The position numbers were made by a program, and so were the translations under genes. A DNA stretch of 61,606 nucleotides from a virus: positions 1-61,606 of the IMG/VR virus record IMGVR_UViG_3300018418_000018; one strand, given 5' to 3'. The notes under the pieces are model-generated. The model was not told the origin of the DNA. It made no database searches and saw nothing but the letters and a program-made list of their open reading frames with translations. Every line of letters begins with the position of its first letter. Position 1 is the first letter of the stretch. Of this stretch, positions 16,481 to 25,911 are shown piece after piece.

Positions 16481-17863
16481 TTATTGTTCTAGTTCTATGA
16501 TGTCATCAGACGCTTGTTCGATTGTTAAGAGTTCGCCCGTCTCGGCTGCCATAATGTTGGCTGTTGAAATTACTGTAATAGAGACGATGCCTACTTCCGA
16601 CTTACCGCCAGCGGGCGTTGCTCTATAAACAAAACTGTCTACGCCATCAAAGCCTGCATCTGGTATATATTTAAATTCTCCAGTATTTGCGTTAGTTACT
16701 GATAAAGAACCATGATTTGGATATCCGCCAGCGGCAATAGAATATGTCACGCCGCCAGTCGTTTCGAATTGATCAGTTGTTCCCACAAAGATATCAAGAA
16801 ACTGTTCGCCCAGACCAACGTTAAGCAATTCAGATTGGTCGAATGTGTCGCGTTCAGTCGGACTCACAACAACGGTAACTGTACGCTCTACGCTACCACC
16901 ACCAGTGATGTTAGCACGAATTGTAAATGTATCAGTGCCGTGCCAATCAGCGTTCGGTGTATAAGACCACGAACCGTTCGCAGTAATGCGCCCAGTTGTA
17001 GTCGTTGTATTTGATGTCAACGATGCTGTTGCTGTACCATTTTGTGGATCTGAAGATACTTCTATTGAAGTGATTTCTCTTGGTGCAAATCGAATCTTAA
17101 AGTTATTGTTAGTTATCGTGCCACCGTCTTCTGCAATTTTTCCGTTCAAACCTTCTGTCGTAAACGAATCGAGAACAACAGAAGATAGAATATCGGTCGT
17201 ACCAAGTTCGTAAAAATCCACCTGCGCTTGCGTAATGACAGAGCTGGAAGAGGAAACGTTTTTAAAAAGACTCAACTTCATTTCAAAGTCAAGTGTGTAG
17301 ATGATTGTTCTACGCGCCTCTAGAGGTCCATCGTAATCGTCTTGGAATGTGATTCCAGTCAGCGTGATTGGCGTATCTTCTTTTGTGTCGAAGTCGGAAA
17401 GAGGCTTTACTGTAACAGTATACTGCGGTGTAAAGTAAGGCAATATTTGCTCTACGATTTGTAGTGCATCGTCCTGTGACTTAGCATATACATTCAACTG
17501 AAAGCCAATTGAGTACGGTACTGGTGTGTAAATTTCTTGTGCACTTCCCGAAAAATTATCAGGAAACGTTACGCACTTATTCATCTTAGGCAACTGTCGA
17601 GTCGGATCATAATTCATCGACAGAATCTCAAAAGACATTCTAGGCAGTTTGATTGCGATCTGACGCTCGGCTTCTTCGCCATTGTTCATTGCGTCGATTC
17701 TGGCTATAAAGTCTCTCTTAGGTGCATAAGACAAAGGCACCTTGACTTGACTGATAATGTCACCAGCGGCATTTGTTCTGAGAACATTTAAGTTATTAAA
17801 GAGTGAGCCAAACACAGCCACGGCTTTGCGAATTCTTTGATGATAGAAGTACGTGCCGAACAT
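16481..17863 (-). CDS. 15: Tail terminator / sheath stabiliser gp15 with adhesin-like C-terminal extension
   Basis: The product is 460 aa; T4 gp15 is about 272 aa. The first ~210 residues match gp15: it starts MFGTYFYHQRIRKAVAVFGS, continues with VPLSYAPKRDFIARID and LPRMSFEILSMNYDPTRQ, and contains DDALQIVEQILPYFTPQYTV, close to the T4 sequence pattern. In T4, gp15 caps the tail and contacts the neck. The last ~220 residues are two cadherin/VCBS-like beta modules (NGSWSYTPNADWHGTDTFTI and FKYIPDAGFDGVDSFVY), which T4 lacks. These may project from the neck and bind the host surface or whiskers. The stop/start overlap with gp14 is 1 bp. The gp15 identity is firm; the role of the extension is inferred. 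Confidence 0.88.
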   Translation of the reverse strand: MFGTYFYHQRIRKAVAVFGSLFNNLNVLRTNAAGDIISQVKVPLSYAPKRDFIARIDAMNNGEEAERQIAIKLPRMSFEILSMNYDPTRQLPKMNKCVTFPDNFSGSAQEIYTPVPYSIGFQLNVYAKSQDDALQIVEQILPYFTPQYTVTVKPLSDFDTKEDTPITLTGITFQDDYDGPLEARRTIIYTLDFEMKLSLFKNVSSSSSVITQAQVDFYELGTTDILSSVVLDSFTTEGLNGKIAEDGGTITNNNFKIRFAPREITSIEVSSDPQNGTATASLTSNTTTTTGRITANGSWSYTPNADWHGTDTFTIRANITGGGSVERTVTVVVSPTERDTFDQSELLNVGLGEQFLDIFVGTTDQFETTGGVTYSIAAGGYPNHGSLSVTNANTGEFKYIPDAGFDGVDSFVYRATPAGGKSEVGIVSITVISTANIMAAETGELLTIEQASDDIIELEQ

Positions 17864-18750
17864 TATACAGGATCTCCAAACGGATTGGATTCAGAGAAAT
17901 CGAGTAATCCCGTTGCTTCAGTGTCGAAGTCTACATTCTGCGCACCTTCTTCTAGCACTTCTTGATTGACTACAGTTGGTTTTCCACCAATACCATCTTC
18001 GTTTTCAATGCGATAGTCTGCACTGAATGTGTGATATACACCATCATCTGCGCCTGCGTGAGCAATATAGACTTTATACGACGAAGGAATCGAGGCATCG
18101 ATCTTTACAACATCACCTGTAATAGTAAAGCCATTTGGATTTGTCTGTGTCAGCGTGTCGCCCACTTCAAATTTACCTGTCATGGTTGCAAGATCAAATG
18201 TGACCAGTCTCTGGAATGCTTGCTGTTCGATGTCATCGAGATCAAGACCCGTATCGAAATCTTCATCATTGTATTCGAAGAGTTCTGCACGAATTCTAAA
18301 GACAGGCAAATCTTTTAACTGATAGAATGGATTCTCAGTCTCTACCTTTGTGATCTCAAAGAAAGAATCTGACAGTGTGAGATAGATCAGATCGCCCTCT
18401 CGTGGACGATACATGGGCTTGTCATCAGTATTTTCGTAAAATTGTACTTGACTTTTCCACCGACGCCGTGCTACAATAAACGTTGCGGCATCACGAATCT
18501 CTACACCAAACTTCGTAAACAAGTCGCCCTCACCGTCGAACCCTTCGACGTTTTCAATGTACATTTCTAATCGATAGGCATTATCAAAGCGCGAGGTCGA
18601 ATCGTCGCCAAAGACTGTATCTCTTTTGACTATCTCGCGAGGCAGGTAGTAAACATCTTGACCATAAATTTTAAGAGACTCGATGATTAAATCTTCATAG
18701 AGAATCTGTTCCGATGTCGCACCTTGTCTGAAATACCTATTCGTCGCCAT
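17863..18750 (-). CDS. 14: Neck protein gp14
   Basis: This 295-aa protein starts MATNRYFRQGATSEQILYED, followed by the conserved segment DVYYLPREIVKRDTVFGDD that marks T4-like gp14 neck proteins, and contains FIVARRRWKSQVQFYENTD. T4 gp14 is 256 aa. In the family, gp13 and gp14 close the filled head and provide the docking site for the tail. It lies between gp13 (1 bp gap) and gp15 (1 bp overlap), the T4 order. The C-terminus contains a moderately acidic linker (YNDEDFDTGLDLDDIEQQAF) and an additional ~90 residues of unclear role. Confidence 0.92.
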   Translation of the reverse strand: MATNRYFRQGATSEQILYEDLIIESLKIYGQDVYYLPREIVKRDTVFGDDSTSRFDNAYRLEMYIENVEGFDGEGDLFTKFGVEIRDAATFIVARRRWKSQVQFYENTDDKPMYRPREGDLIYLTLSDSFFEITKVETENPFYQLKDLPVFRIRAELFEYNDEDFDTGLDLDDIEQQAFQRLVTFDLATMTGKFEVGDTLTQTNPNGFTITGDVVKIDASIPSSYKVYIAHAGADDGVYHTFSADYRIENEDGIGGKPTVVNQEVLEEGAQNVDFDTEATGLLDFSESNPFGDPV

Positions 18751-18751
18751 C

Positions 18752-19507
18752 TTACCCTACAAAGAAATCGACCGGAAGTTCTTGTTCGTTTCTCAGTTTC
18801 TCTTCAAGTCGTTCAATGTCGGCAGTCGCGTCTTCGTAGATTTGACGACCGTTCATCGTAACTCCACCAGGCAATTGCATGCCTTCGAATTTACTGAGAT
18901 TGGCACCCCATTGTTGTTTGATCAAAGCGGTCGTATAGTCTTTGATAAACATGTCATTGTAGATGCTCGTGTGCGTTTCAGGATCAATCGTCTGAAAAAT
19001 TTCAGCAATCAGAAAATCACCTTCTTGCAAATCTTCGTCTTCAAAATCGCCGAAGATGTACAGACGATTCTGTCTCCGCGAGAACGTTACTTGAGGATGA
19101 CCATGCAACTGCATATCGATCATACTTAAGTACTGTTCCATTTGATACAGATAGGCTAAGTCACCAGCAAAGTTGATGAAGTCGCCCATATTGTTTAAAA
19201 ACATTTGGTAGCGAATATCGAAAAGATTGCCTGAGGTGCTGAATGTAGTTGAGATCGGAAATACTTTCGAAACAAAAATAATGTCAGACGAAATAGGAAT
19301 GTACTTGTTCGTCACATCGTCCGCAGTGATCTGGTGTTTCAGATAAGTTCGAATCGTGGCATCACTGTGAAACTCTTGATATTTTTGAATTGCATCATCT
19401 ACCTTATCTTCGATCTGGTCAACGTCCACATTGATTTCAAGCACAGGCTCTCCGAGTCTGCGCAAGCAAAAATCAATCAGGTCGTTGCGTGTTGTAGGTG
19501 ATGCCAT
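18752..19507 (-). CDS. 13: Neck protein gp13
   Basis: This 251-aa protein has the typical gp13 N-terminus (RNDLIDFCLRRLGEPVLEIN, then VDDAIQKYQEFHSDA) and a central IRYQMFLNNMG segment. T4 gp13 is 309 aa. In T4, gp13 joins portal-capped heads to gp14 and then to the tail. It is the first gene of the 13-14-15 group here, preceded by a fibre-like gene with a 12-bp gap containing GGAGAAATC, a good ribosome binding site. Confidence 0.92.
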   Translation of the reverse strand: MASPTTRNDLIDFCLRRLGEPVLEINVDVDQIEDKVDDAIQKYQEFHSDATIRTYLKHQITADDVTNKYIPISSDIIFVSKVFPISTTFSTSGNLFDIRYQMFLNNMGDFINFAGDLAYLYQMEQYLSMIDMQLHGHPQVTFSRRQNRLYIFGDFEDEDLQEGDFLIAEIFQTIDPETHTSIYNDMFIKDYTTALIKQQWGANLSKFEGMQLPGGVTMNGRQIYEDATADIERLEEKLRNEQELPVDFFVG

Positions 19508-19519
19508 TGATTTCTCCTA

Positions 19520-20746
19520 TTAGCCCCAAAGCACAAGTCCAGCAGAATCATAGATTACTAGTCTGAAGCCTTGTTCGTCTCGGAGTGCACCTTGGAATTG
19601 CAAGTCACCTCCAATAGATGCACTGTCAACTGTCGTGAGTTTCTGAACGGTAATTGGCTGATCAGTAGAGTCACCACGTCTTGTTACAGTTTGCAGTGTA
19701 TCTGTTTCTGAGTCAAGAAGAGAAAGACCGCCTAAGTTTCTAAAACGTACCTGATCAGAATCGTTCAGTACCAAGAATCGAGTAACGCCTTCTTGTGAAT
19801 CGAGTTGATTCAGTTCAAGTCGACCAACACTAATTCTGTCTAGACCAGGATTGTATGTGAATTGAATATCAGTGTTGATACTGTCAATGCCGATATAATC
19901 ACGTACGAATAATGGATGATATTCGTTACTGTCATTGACATTGACAACTTGCACTTGCTTCGACGCTAATGCACCTTCTGCACTATCACCCGAAGGATCG
20001 CCTGCAACTACTTCGCCTGTAATTTCGTCAAGATAAAGAACTAAAGTTGTCTGTCTGTTTTCAACGTTCTTAAGAATCAACGTGTTGTTGATCTCAACGG
20101 TAGAGTCAAAGATGGTTGCTTTGTTTAGATTCCACGTATCGCTGGCGGCTTTGTAGTAAATTTGTGCGTTTGCACCAGCAACTGTAATACCTGCACTGTC
20201 TGCGGCTGCCGCACTTAGGGCACTGTCAGCCAGTACAATGTTCTTGTCGTTAATAGACAGTTCTGTTGAGTTAATCGTGGTAGTTGTGCCGTTGACCTGA
20301 AGATCACCACCGACAATTAATCGACCAGAAATGAAAGCACTGTCAGCAATGACTCTGCCAACATCGATTGCGTTTGTTGTAGTATTACCACGAGCCGTAA
20401 CTGTATCGAGTGTGTCTTCTTCAAAAAAGGCTTCAGACAATTTTTTAACAGCAACACTATCAAGTGTGCCGTCGAAAGGATCGCCTTTGACGAATAGAGC
20501 ATATAGCGAAGCAGAATCAGCAGAATCAAGCGAGCCGGGTTTGAAAGCAAGACCGCCCAGCGCAAGTTCGTCGGTCAGTACTCTAGTACCGTCGACCAAA
20601 GAAGTGACTACGGCGCCATCGGAGTCAGGGCGCCCAAAATTTGCTTCCGCTTGATCTAGCGTGATATAAAGAAAGCGATCAGAATCTAACTGACTCGGGT
20701 CTCTTACCTTTACACGTCCGCTAACGTGTTCTATTCGTTTAGCCAT
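19520..20746 (-). CDS. Fibre-like structural protein (408 aa)
   Basis: I do not recognise a named function. The N-terminus (MAKRIEHVSGRVKVRDPSQL, then RFLYITLDQAEANFGRP) differs from the four-gene family. The middle contains LIVGGDLQVNGTTTTINSTE followed by a segment like SINDKNIVLADSA, a module common in fibre proteins of marine T4-like phages. DSA and DSE motifs are frequent. The C-terminus repeats the GGDLQFQGALRDEQGFRLVI pattern. It overlaps the preceding 122-aa gene by 8 bp, so the two are probably coupled. A beta-structured fibre or baseplate-decorating protein is likely. Confidence 0.6.
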   Translation of the reverse strand: MAKRIEHVSGRVKVRDPSQLDSDRFLYITLDQAEANFGRPDSDGAVVTSLVDGTRVLTDELALGGLAFKPGSLDSADSASLYALFVKGDPFDGTLDSVAVKKLSEAFFEEDTLDTVTARGNTTTNAIDVGRVIADSAFISGRLIVGGDLQVNGTTTTINSTELSINDKNIVLADSALSAAAADSAGITVAGANAQIYYKAASDTWNLNKATIFDSTVEINNTLILKNVENRQTTLVLYLDEITGEVVAGDPSGDSAEGALASKQVQVVNVNDSNEYHPLFVRDYIGIDSINTDIQFTYNPGLDRISVGRLELNQLDSQEGVTRFLVLNDSDQVRFRNLGGLSLLDSETDTLQTVTRRGDSTDQPITVQKLTTVDSASIGGDLQFQGALRDEQGFRLVIYDSAGLVLWG

Positions 20747-21107
20747 TTAGAGATTCCAGATAACTTAATACTAGTTTGAGTTTGCCGCTTGAGCCAGTAG
20801 AGCCCGAGCATCTAACTCTATTTGTTTCTTCTACGATCAATTTACCAGTAATTACACCAACAGCGTCTTTTGGCAGAACAGGAAGATCCTTCACAAGTTC
20901 TGTGTTCAAAACTTCGTCACGATCATAGTGAGTGAACGTTACGGTGTGTTCAGCAGAATCGAGATTCGCGATCTGCGCCATAAGCACAATCGCTGTAATC
21001 CCCTGCGGAACAACGTAGATGACATCGCTATCCCCGGTAAATCCACCAGGAGGTTCCTCTGGAACTACCGCAGTTGTCGTTTTAAATGTATTTAGTGGGA
21101 TAGCCAT
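20739..21107 (-). CDS. Small conserved structural protein (122 aa)
   Basis: A 122-aa protein beginning MAIPLNTFKTTTAVVPEEPP, then VIYVVPQGITAIVLMAQIAN and a beta-rich C-terminus ending SSGKLKLVLSYLESLNG. The pattern of alternating hydrophobic strands suggests a single beta-sandwich. Similar small proteins sit among the fibre genes of marine T4-like phages, but I cannot name a function. It is 3 bp downstream of the 1068-aa gene and overlaps the 408-aa gene by 8 bp, so all three are likely made together and may belong to one virion assembly. Confidence 0.6.
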   Translation of the reverse strand: MAIPLNTFKTTTAVVPEEPPGGFTGDSDVIYVVPQGITAIVLMAQIANLDSAEHTVTFTHYDRDEVLNTELVKDLPVLPKDAVGVITGKLIVEETNRVRCSGSTGSSGKLKLVLSYLESLNG

Positions 21108-21110
21108 TTA

Positions 21111-24100
21111 TCAACCCTCTAGTGCTAGAATGTATGGTGTTAAGATTGCGTACAACGATCTTTCGAACGTCTCGCCCTCGATTCGACCAGCCTGTCTACG
21201 AATCGTCAATTCGGAGCCGATTCTAAAGTCACCAAGTTGATCGGTACTTGTGAATACAACCAAGCCTTCGTTCGTTTCTGAATCGAAGATAACTTCTTTT
21301 GTTGCATCAGGAATACCACCATTCTGAGGAATGGCAGTAAATGTGTTTGTGCCTGAACCCACATATTCGAACGTGTGGGACGATGACGTAATCACAGAAC
21401 GTTGTCTAAACGCGACTCTCTGATTGCGTATCATGTCTTGGTTCAATGGTGGTTCAAACGTAAGATTGTATACACCAGGAGCAACTGAATCGACACCAAG
21501 AACCGTATAAAAATAGTTCTCAGAATCGAACTTCATTGCATCGCCATAGTTTGGCTTTCTATATGATCCGTATACGTTGAGCCAGTCTGAAGAGTCGAGG
21601 TTGGTAACCTCATTAACTTGAATTACATCATCAAACTTCAGATGATCAGAATCGAGTATGCCGTCATAAAGAATCGGACTACTACCAGATGCAACTAGAC
21701 CTCTATCACCGAAACTTGAGTTAGAGTTTGTGATCGAACATTGACCACCAGTTTCGGCTAAGATAGATGTTCCTGTCGAAATCGTAAAGATCGATACTAG
21801 CTGTGCGTAACCACGATTCAGTAGATACGTTCCAATACCAGCCGCGTTGTACTGAGTAAATGCGTCAGATACCATCGAACGCAGACCCCACGCTTTTGAA
21901 CCATCGATCTTCATACCAACACCGTCTGTGGTGATAGAAGTACAGTTCTGCACGTAAGGTGACTGAATGATGAACGGACCTGCTCTTGCAGAATCAACAT
22001 TTGGGTTAAACGCAACGCAAGCCGCACCACTTTGATGATCTTTAAACGTAATGTCTTTTAAGAAACAACCGCTCTTGACATAGAACAGATCGGAGTCTAC
22101 GCTTCTAGGTCGAATCGTGGTCGTTCTTAAGTTATCACCAACGATAGCGACTTTCTCAGGCAACTGAATTGGATTGTTGATTACGTAATCGCCCGACTTC
22201 AGATATACTACGATATCATTAGTAGCATTACCTCTTTGAACCGATTGCTCAATGATAAGAGGACGTTCGTCATTGATTGCTTTAATTGCCGTTCTAAGTT
22301 CAGCACTTACGCCTCTAGCCGCTAAACTAGGCTCTTGAACTGAATCAAGCGCATCTAAGTCGCCGTCTTGAATGATAGTGATTAGATTATCTAATAGATC
22401 GTTGGTAACCTGTGCTTCTGTTGCAGTCGAGTATTGACCACCATTACCAGTAGTGTCAGGACCAGGGAATGCACCAGGATAAGTTCCACCTGAGTACAGA
22501 TTTGTAGACAGGCTGTTAGAAAGCAACTCGTCTACGATCTGCTTCAAGTGCTGATAGGTCGTAGCAGTAGCCACAACCTCTGGATCACCTGCACTGTCAC
22601 CCAACTGATTCGTACCAAACGAGTAGTATGCACGTTTGACGATATCAGTAGCAAAGTTACCACCGTATAGTACGTCAAACGTCAGACCATCGACGATAAA
22701 GCCAACGTCTCTCTTACATCTTACTCGGTCATAAGTTGCAGGACCATTTTGATCAGACCATGCAATCGTGCCCGCTTTCAAATCGGCAGAATCAGCCAAG
22801 ATCAAATTGTAAGATGCAGTCGTTGTTCCGCTAATGCCTGTGAAATCTGGATAGACCAAATCTCTTAATACATTATCGTTATTCGCTTCTAATACTTCAT
22901 TAATGATTTCAATGAGGTCGTCAACACGTGCTTGCTCAGTTGAAGTTGTTACATACGTGTTTACGATATTTTTGAGTTCGTCGTATGCCGCAATCGTAGG
23001 CAATCTCTCTGAGTCACTACCCAACTGATTTACTGCGTTTGAGTAATAAGCATCTGCACTTCTACGCGACTGGTAGTTACCACCGTACAGTACATCGTGC
23101 GTTAGACCATCTAGAATATAGTCAACGTCTCGCTCACACTTAGTAGTATCATACGTAAGATCGGGATATACACTGTCAAGGAACGCAATCGTAGAGGCGA
23201 TAATCGCAGTTTTGTTTGATTGAATTGCTGTGGCAGCCGCTTGCTGATTTGCCGAAGATGCTGGTGCCGCAGGGAATGTAAGTGTGTCTCTGTTCTCAAG
23301 ACCATTTGCAAGAATATCATTGATCTCTGCAATACTAGCATTAATACTTACACGTGAATTCGAATCGATACCCAGTTCACCGATCAATCGACCTAGTTCG
23401 TTGATTGCGCCAACGGTACCATCTAACTGCTGTCCGATTACTTTCTGTGTTGATACTGTTGCTCTGTAATAAGAAGAACCCGCAACAACACTGTTAACGT
23501 TTGTGCCGAGCATCAAATCAAGAGTCACAGCATCAATGATAAAACCTGTGTCACGTGAACACAACGTACGATCATACGTTAATGCTGGGAAGTTTTCTGC
23601 AATGTATTGTACAAGTTCAGCCTTCAAATATTCTCTGTTGTTCTGAAGAATGACTGCGGCATCATCTGCGTCTGTTGTAGGCAAGACAACTGGCACTGGA
23701 TACTCAACCGAGTCAGCAAAATTTTCTGTACTCTGAGTGCCGTTGACGAAAATGTCAACAACTTCCGACCAGTGTCTATTATTTCTTTCTACTGCACCGT
23801 CATAACCAGTGCTGAGTTTTACTTCAGGAATAGAGAAGATGGCGCCTTTCGCTTCGTTGAAGGCACCTCTCGTTGCAGAAATCTGTTCATCAAGAACTTT
23901 GTTGGCTCCCGCTCTTTGATACGAAAGACCAGATGTCACTGCGTTATAGTTTGTTCCGAAAGCAATATCGAACTGCAAGCCATCTAAGATCAGATTTAAG
24001 TCGCGTTCACAAGTTGCTTCGTCAAATTCGAATTCTTGGATATCAGTAATAACACTGACGGCTGAATCGATAGTTTGAAATGCATCGCCAAGGGAAGTAC

Positions 24101-24317
24101 CCAAGTTGCCAGGCTTGCCTCCCTTAGACACATAAAAGACTCTTGGCGTAGGATCGTCACCAACTTGAACGATGTCAACAACGCCATCTCGATCTTGCTT
24201 GATGAACATCTTACCATCATGCGTGTTGATGGCAATTTCACCAAGATCAATATCGGCAATGCCCGGGCGCCTTAGCGGGACATCCGTCTTTTTATGGATA
24301 ATTTTTGTTATTGCCAT
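21111..24317 (-). CDS. Large fibre protein with four Cys-Arg-Asp repeats and a beta-helix region
   Basis: This 1068-aa protein starts with ADIDLGEIAINTHDGKMFI, a fibre N-terminus common in marine T4-like phages, then an INTHDGK/FIKQD attachment-like segment. Four repeats follow, each with a core C-x-R-D then hhhDghxxDhhxGxN and a YY/YQ pair (around residues 100, 250, 390 and 560), e.g. CKRDVGFIVDGLTFDVLYGG. Residues ~690-900 look like a right-handed beta-helix of the pectate-lyase type (GDNLRTTTIRPRS, then CFLKDITFKDH and short strands), a fold often used to bind or cut polysaccharides. No catalytic residues can be assigned. A receptor-binding or depolymerising spike is possible. A degenerate late promoter (AATAAATA) is 29 nt upstream. 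Confidence 0.7.
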   Translation of the reverse strand: MAITKIIHKKTDVPLRRPGIADIDLGEIAINTHDGKMFIKQDRDGVVDIVQVGDDPTPRVFYVSKGGKPGNLGTSLGDAFQTIDSAVSVITDIQEFEFDEATCERDLNLILDGLQFDIAFGTNYNAVTSGLSYQRAGANKVLDEQISATRGAFNEAKGAIFSIPEVKLSTGYDGAVERNNRHWSEVVDIFVNGTQSTENFADSVEYPVPVVLPTTDADDAAVILQNNREYLKAELVQYIAENFPALTYDRTLCSRDTGFIIDAVTLDLMLGTNVNSVVAGSSYYRATVSTQKVIGQQLDGTVGAINELGRLIGELGIDSNSRVSINASIAEINDILANGLENRDTLTFPAAPASSANQQAAATAIQSNKTAIIASTIAFLDSVYPDLTYDTTKCERDVDYILDGLTHDVLYGGNYQSRRSADAYYSNAVNQLGSDSERLPTIAAYDELKNIVNTYVTTSTEQARVDDLIEIINEVLEANNDNVLRDLVYPDFTGISGTTTASYNLILADSADLKAGTIAWSDQNGPATYDRVRCKRDVGFIVDGLTFDVLYGGNFATDIVKRAYYSFGTNQLGDSAGDPEVVATATTYQHLKQIVDELLSNSLSTNLYSGGTYPGAFPGPDTTGNGGQYSTATEAQVTNDLLDNLITIIQDGDLDALDSVQEPSLAARGVSAELRTAIKAINDERPLIIEQSVQRGNATNDIVVYLKSGDYVINNPIQLPEKVAIVGDNLRTTTIRPRSVDSDLFYVKSGCFLKDITFKDHQSGAACVAFNPNVDSARAGPFIIQSPYVQNCTSITTDGVGMKIDGSKAWGLRSMVSDAFTQYNAAGIGTYLLNRGYAQLVSIFTISTGTSILAETGGQCSITNSNSSFGDRGLVASGSSPILYDGILDSDHLKFDDVIQVNEVTNLDSSDWLNVYGSYRKPNYGDAMKFDSENYFYTVLGVDSVAPGVYNLTFEPPLNQDMIRNQRVAFRQRSVITSSSHTFEYVGSGTNTFTAIPQNGGIPDATKEVIFDSETNEGLVVFTSTDQLGDFRIGSELTIRRQAGRIEGETFERSLYAILTPYILALEG

Positions 24318-24346
24318 GTTAAGTCTCTATCCTATCCATATTGCTG

Positions 24347-24354
24347 TATTTATT
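24347..24354 (-). promoter_or_regulatory. Late-promoter-like AATAAATA upstream of the 1068-aa gene
   Basis: The minus strand reads AATAAATA, one mismatch from the T4 late consensus, 29 nt before the ATG at 24317 and in the 35-bp gap before that gene. The distance fits the other late promoters here. Confidence 0.45.
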
Positions 24355-25504
24355 AAAAGTCGCCGCCTTCGAATTCCAACAGTGAAACCTGCCCGTTAGA
24401 ATCGATAGTGAACTGTGCAGAATCGAAAAACGCTACGCCAGGCGTAGTTGAAGTAGCCGTTGGAACTGAAATGGTTAATTTGTCGCTATCGTCTGCGTAT
24501 GTTAAAATGATAGCCTGACCTGCACGTAACAATTGGAACACATCGCTGTCAATAAACTCGCTTAGTGTTCTTTCACCAATATTGACTTCACCATTGAACG
24601 TTGCAGTAGAATCGAATGTAGTTGTACCTTGAATCGTTAATGCGCCAGGAATATCAAGGCTTGAATCGATTCTAAGATTATTGACGATAGCAGAGTCGAG
24701 TGTAGTAAGTCCTGATACATCGAGCGTATCATCAAATACACCAGCACCACTTACAGTGATTTTACCAGCAAAGGTAGCACTGTCGTTGAATGCGGCTAAA
24801 CCTAAAACACTTAAATTACTATCGACTGTGAGATTATCAACGTTGATACGATCAGCAATAATCTCTACGATGGTTTGTGTGCCAAGCACTTGCAGATCGT
24901 TAAAGATTGCAGAATCAGATACCGTCAGTCTACCCAGCGTAGCACTGTCTAAATCGATTGAACCGGCTTTTAATTCGTTGACTTTACCTTCGGAGTCTGT
25001 TATAATAGCACTAGAAGCAGTTAGTACACCATGTGGATGATTCAGTAGATCAGTAAAATACTTACCACCGATTACATCAATGCGTTCTGCTTGTAGTACG
25101 CCCGCAACTGACGAATCGCCGCCAGCACCAATGAACAGACGATCACCGCCTAAGCCGAAGCCATCTGCGGAACTACCAGAGTCTGAAAGATATGAGTATG
25201 CTAATTCACCTGTTCTTAAAACAAGTGGATCGCCCTGAGTGCCCGAGCGACGAATAAGAATCTGTGCACGATCTGAGTCAGATGGATAAACACGCCCATC
25301 GACGATCTGCTTTCGAAGTGTTAGTGTGGCTTTCCAGTTACCTGACGCCGAGTCGTATTCGAAGAGTGAACCGTCTACTGCACCCGATGTGACAAGACCT
25401 GTGATTGCATCAATGTCGGCACTAGCAGAAATAACAGCAGTACGATATGGAGTACCGTACGTTATCTTGCTTACTAATGTCCTGTTTCCTACTTGTACTG
25501 ACAT
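24353..25504 (-). CDS. Fibre-like structural protein (383 aa)
   Basis: The 383-aa protein contains LRTGELAYSYLSDSG followed by DRLFIGAGGDSS and IGGKYFTDLLNHPHGVL, a module frequently found in fibre proteins of marine T4-like phages. The second half is a beta-rich chain of short repeats (LTVDSNLSVLGLAAFNDSAT, then SGLTTLDSAIVNNLRIDSS) rich in Asp-Ser. Such repeats typically form trimeric shafts. No enzymatic motif is seen. It starts 7 bp after the 117-aa gene and may form a fibre with the 1068-, 122- and 408-aa products. Confidence 0.6.
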   Translation of the reverse strand: MSVQVGNRTLVSKITYGTPYRTAVISASADIDAITGLVTSGAVDGSLFEYDSASGNWKATLTLRKQIVDGRVYPSDSDRAQILIRRSGTQGDPLVLRTGELAYSYLSDSGSSADGFGLGGDRLFIGAGGDSSVAGVLQAERIDVIGGKYFTDLLNHPHGVLTASSAIITDSEGKVNELKAGSIDLDSATLGRLTVSDSAIFNDLQVLGTQTIVEIIADRINVDNLTVDSNLSVLGLAAFNDSATFAGKITVSGAGVFDDTLDVSGLTTLDSAIVNNLRIDSSLDIPGALTIQGTTTFDSTATFNGEVNIGERTLSEFIDSDVFQLLRAGQAIILTYADDSDKLTISVPTATSTTPGVAFFDSAQFTIDSNGQVSLLEFEGGDF

Positions 25505-25511
25505 ACTGACC

Positions 25512-25865
25512 TCATGTTACCGAAGGCGTTACTGTTATAAGTCCTTCAAGAACTCTTTCTACGATAGTGTTGGCATCGCTGTCTTGATATGAGATTTCCA
25601 TATCATAGACATATTTTCTCTTACTATTTAGCGTATCTGTGACGGTGTTTGTCAAAGATAAGTTAACGATACCTGCGGTCGGAGGAACAGTGACATAAGC
25701 GTCGAATGAAATTTTGTCAGAACTGTCAACATCATATCGCGTACTCATTTTAGCCGCGGCTGAATAGCCTGACAAATCTTTTGCCGAACCATCGATGTTC
25801 GTAAGATACACGTCCAGGGAAACGTCTGTTCCCTGATCGATAGTTAATTCTTCATACCTTGCCAT
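25512..25865 (-). CDS. Small beta-sandwich structural protein (117 aa)
   Basis: A 117-aa protein (MARYEELTIDQGTDVSLDVY, then SGYSAAAKMSTRY and KRKYVYDMEISYQDSDANT) with the strand pattern of a single immunoglobulin-like domain. It resembles the small baseplate/fibre-adaptor Ig domains found in many phages (BppU N-terminal type), but that likeness is by eye. A TATAAATA late promoter lies 33 nt upstream. It is the first gene after the oxygenase and is separated from it by a 46-bp gap, so it probably starts the transcript for the next fibre group. Confidence 0.55.
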   Translation of the reverse strand: MARYEELTIDQGTDVSLDVYLTNIDGSAKDLSGYSAAAKMSTRYDVDSSDKISFDAYVTVPPTAGIVNLSLTNTVTDTLNSKRKYVYDMEISYQDSDANTIVERVLEGLITVTPSVT

Positions 25866-25898
25866 AAGTCTCTAACCTAAAAATGAATCTTATGGCTC

Positions 25899-25906
25899 TA
25901 TTTATA
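25899..25906 (-). promoter_or_regulatory. T4-type late promoter upstream of the 117-aa gene
   Basis: Exact TATAAATA on the minus strand, 33 nt before the ATG at 25865, in the 46-bp gap after the oxygenase gene. Confidence 0.7.
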
Positions 25907-25911
25907 ATAAT

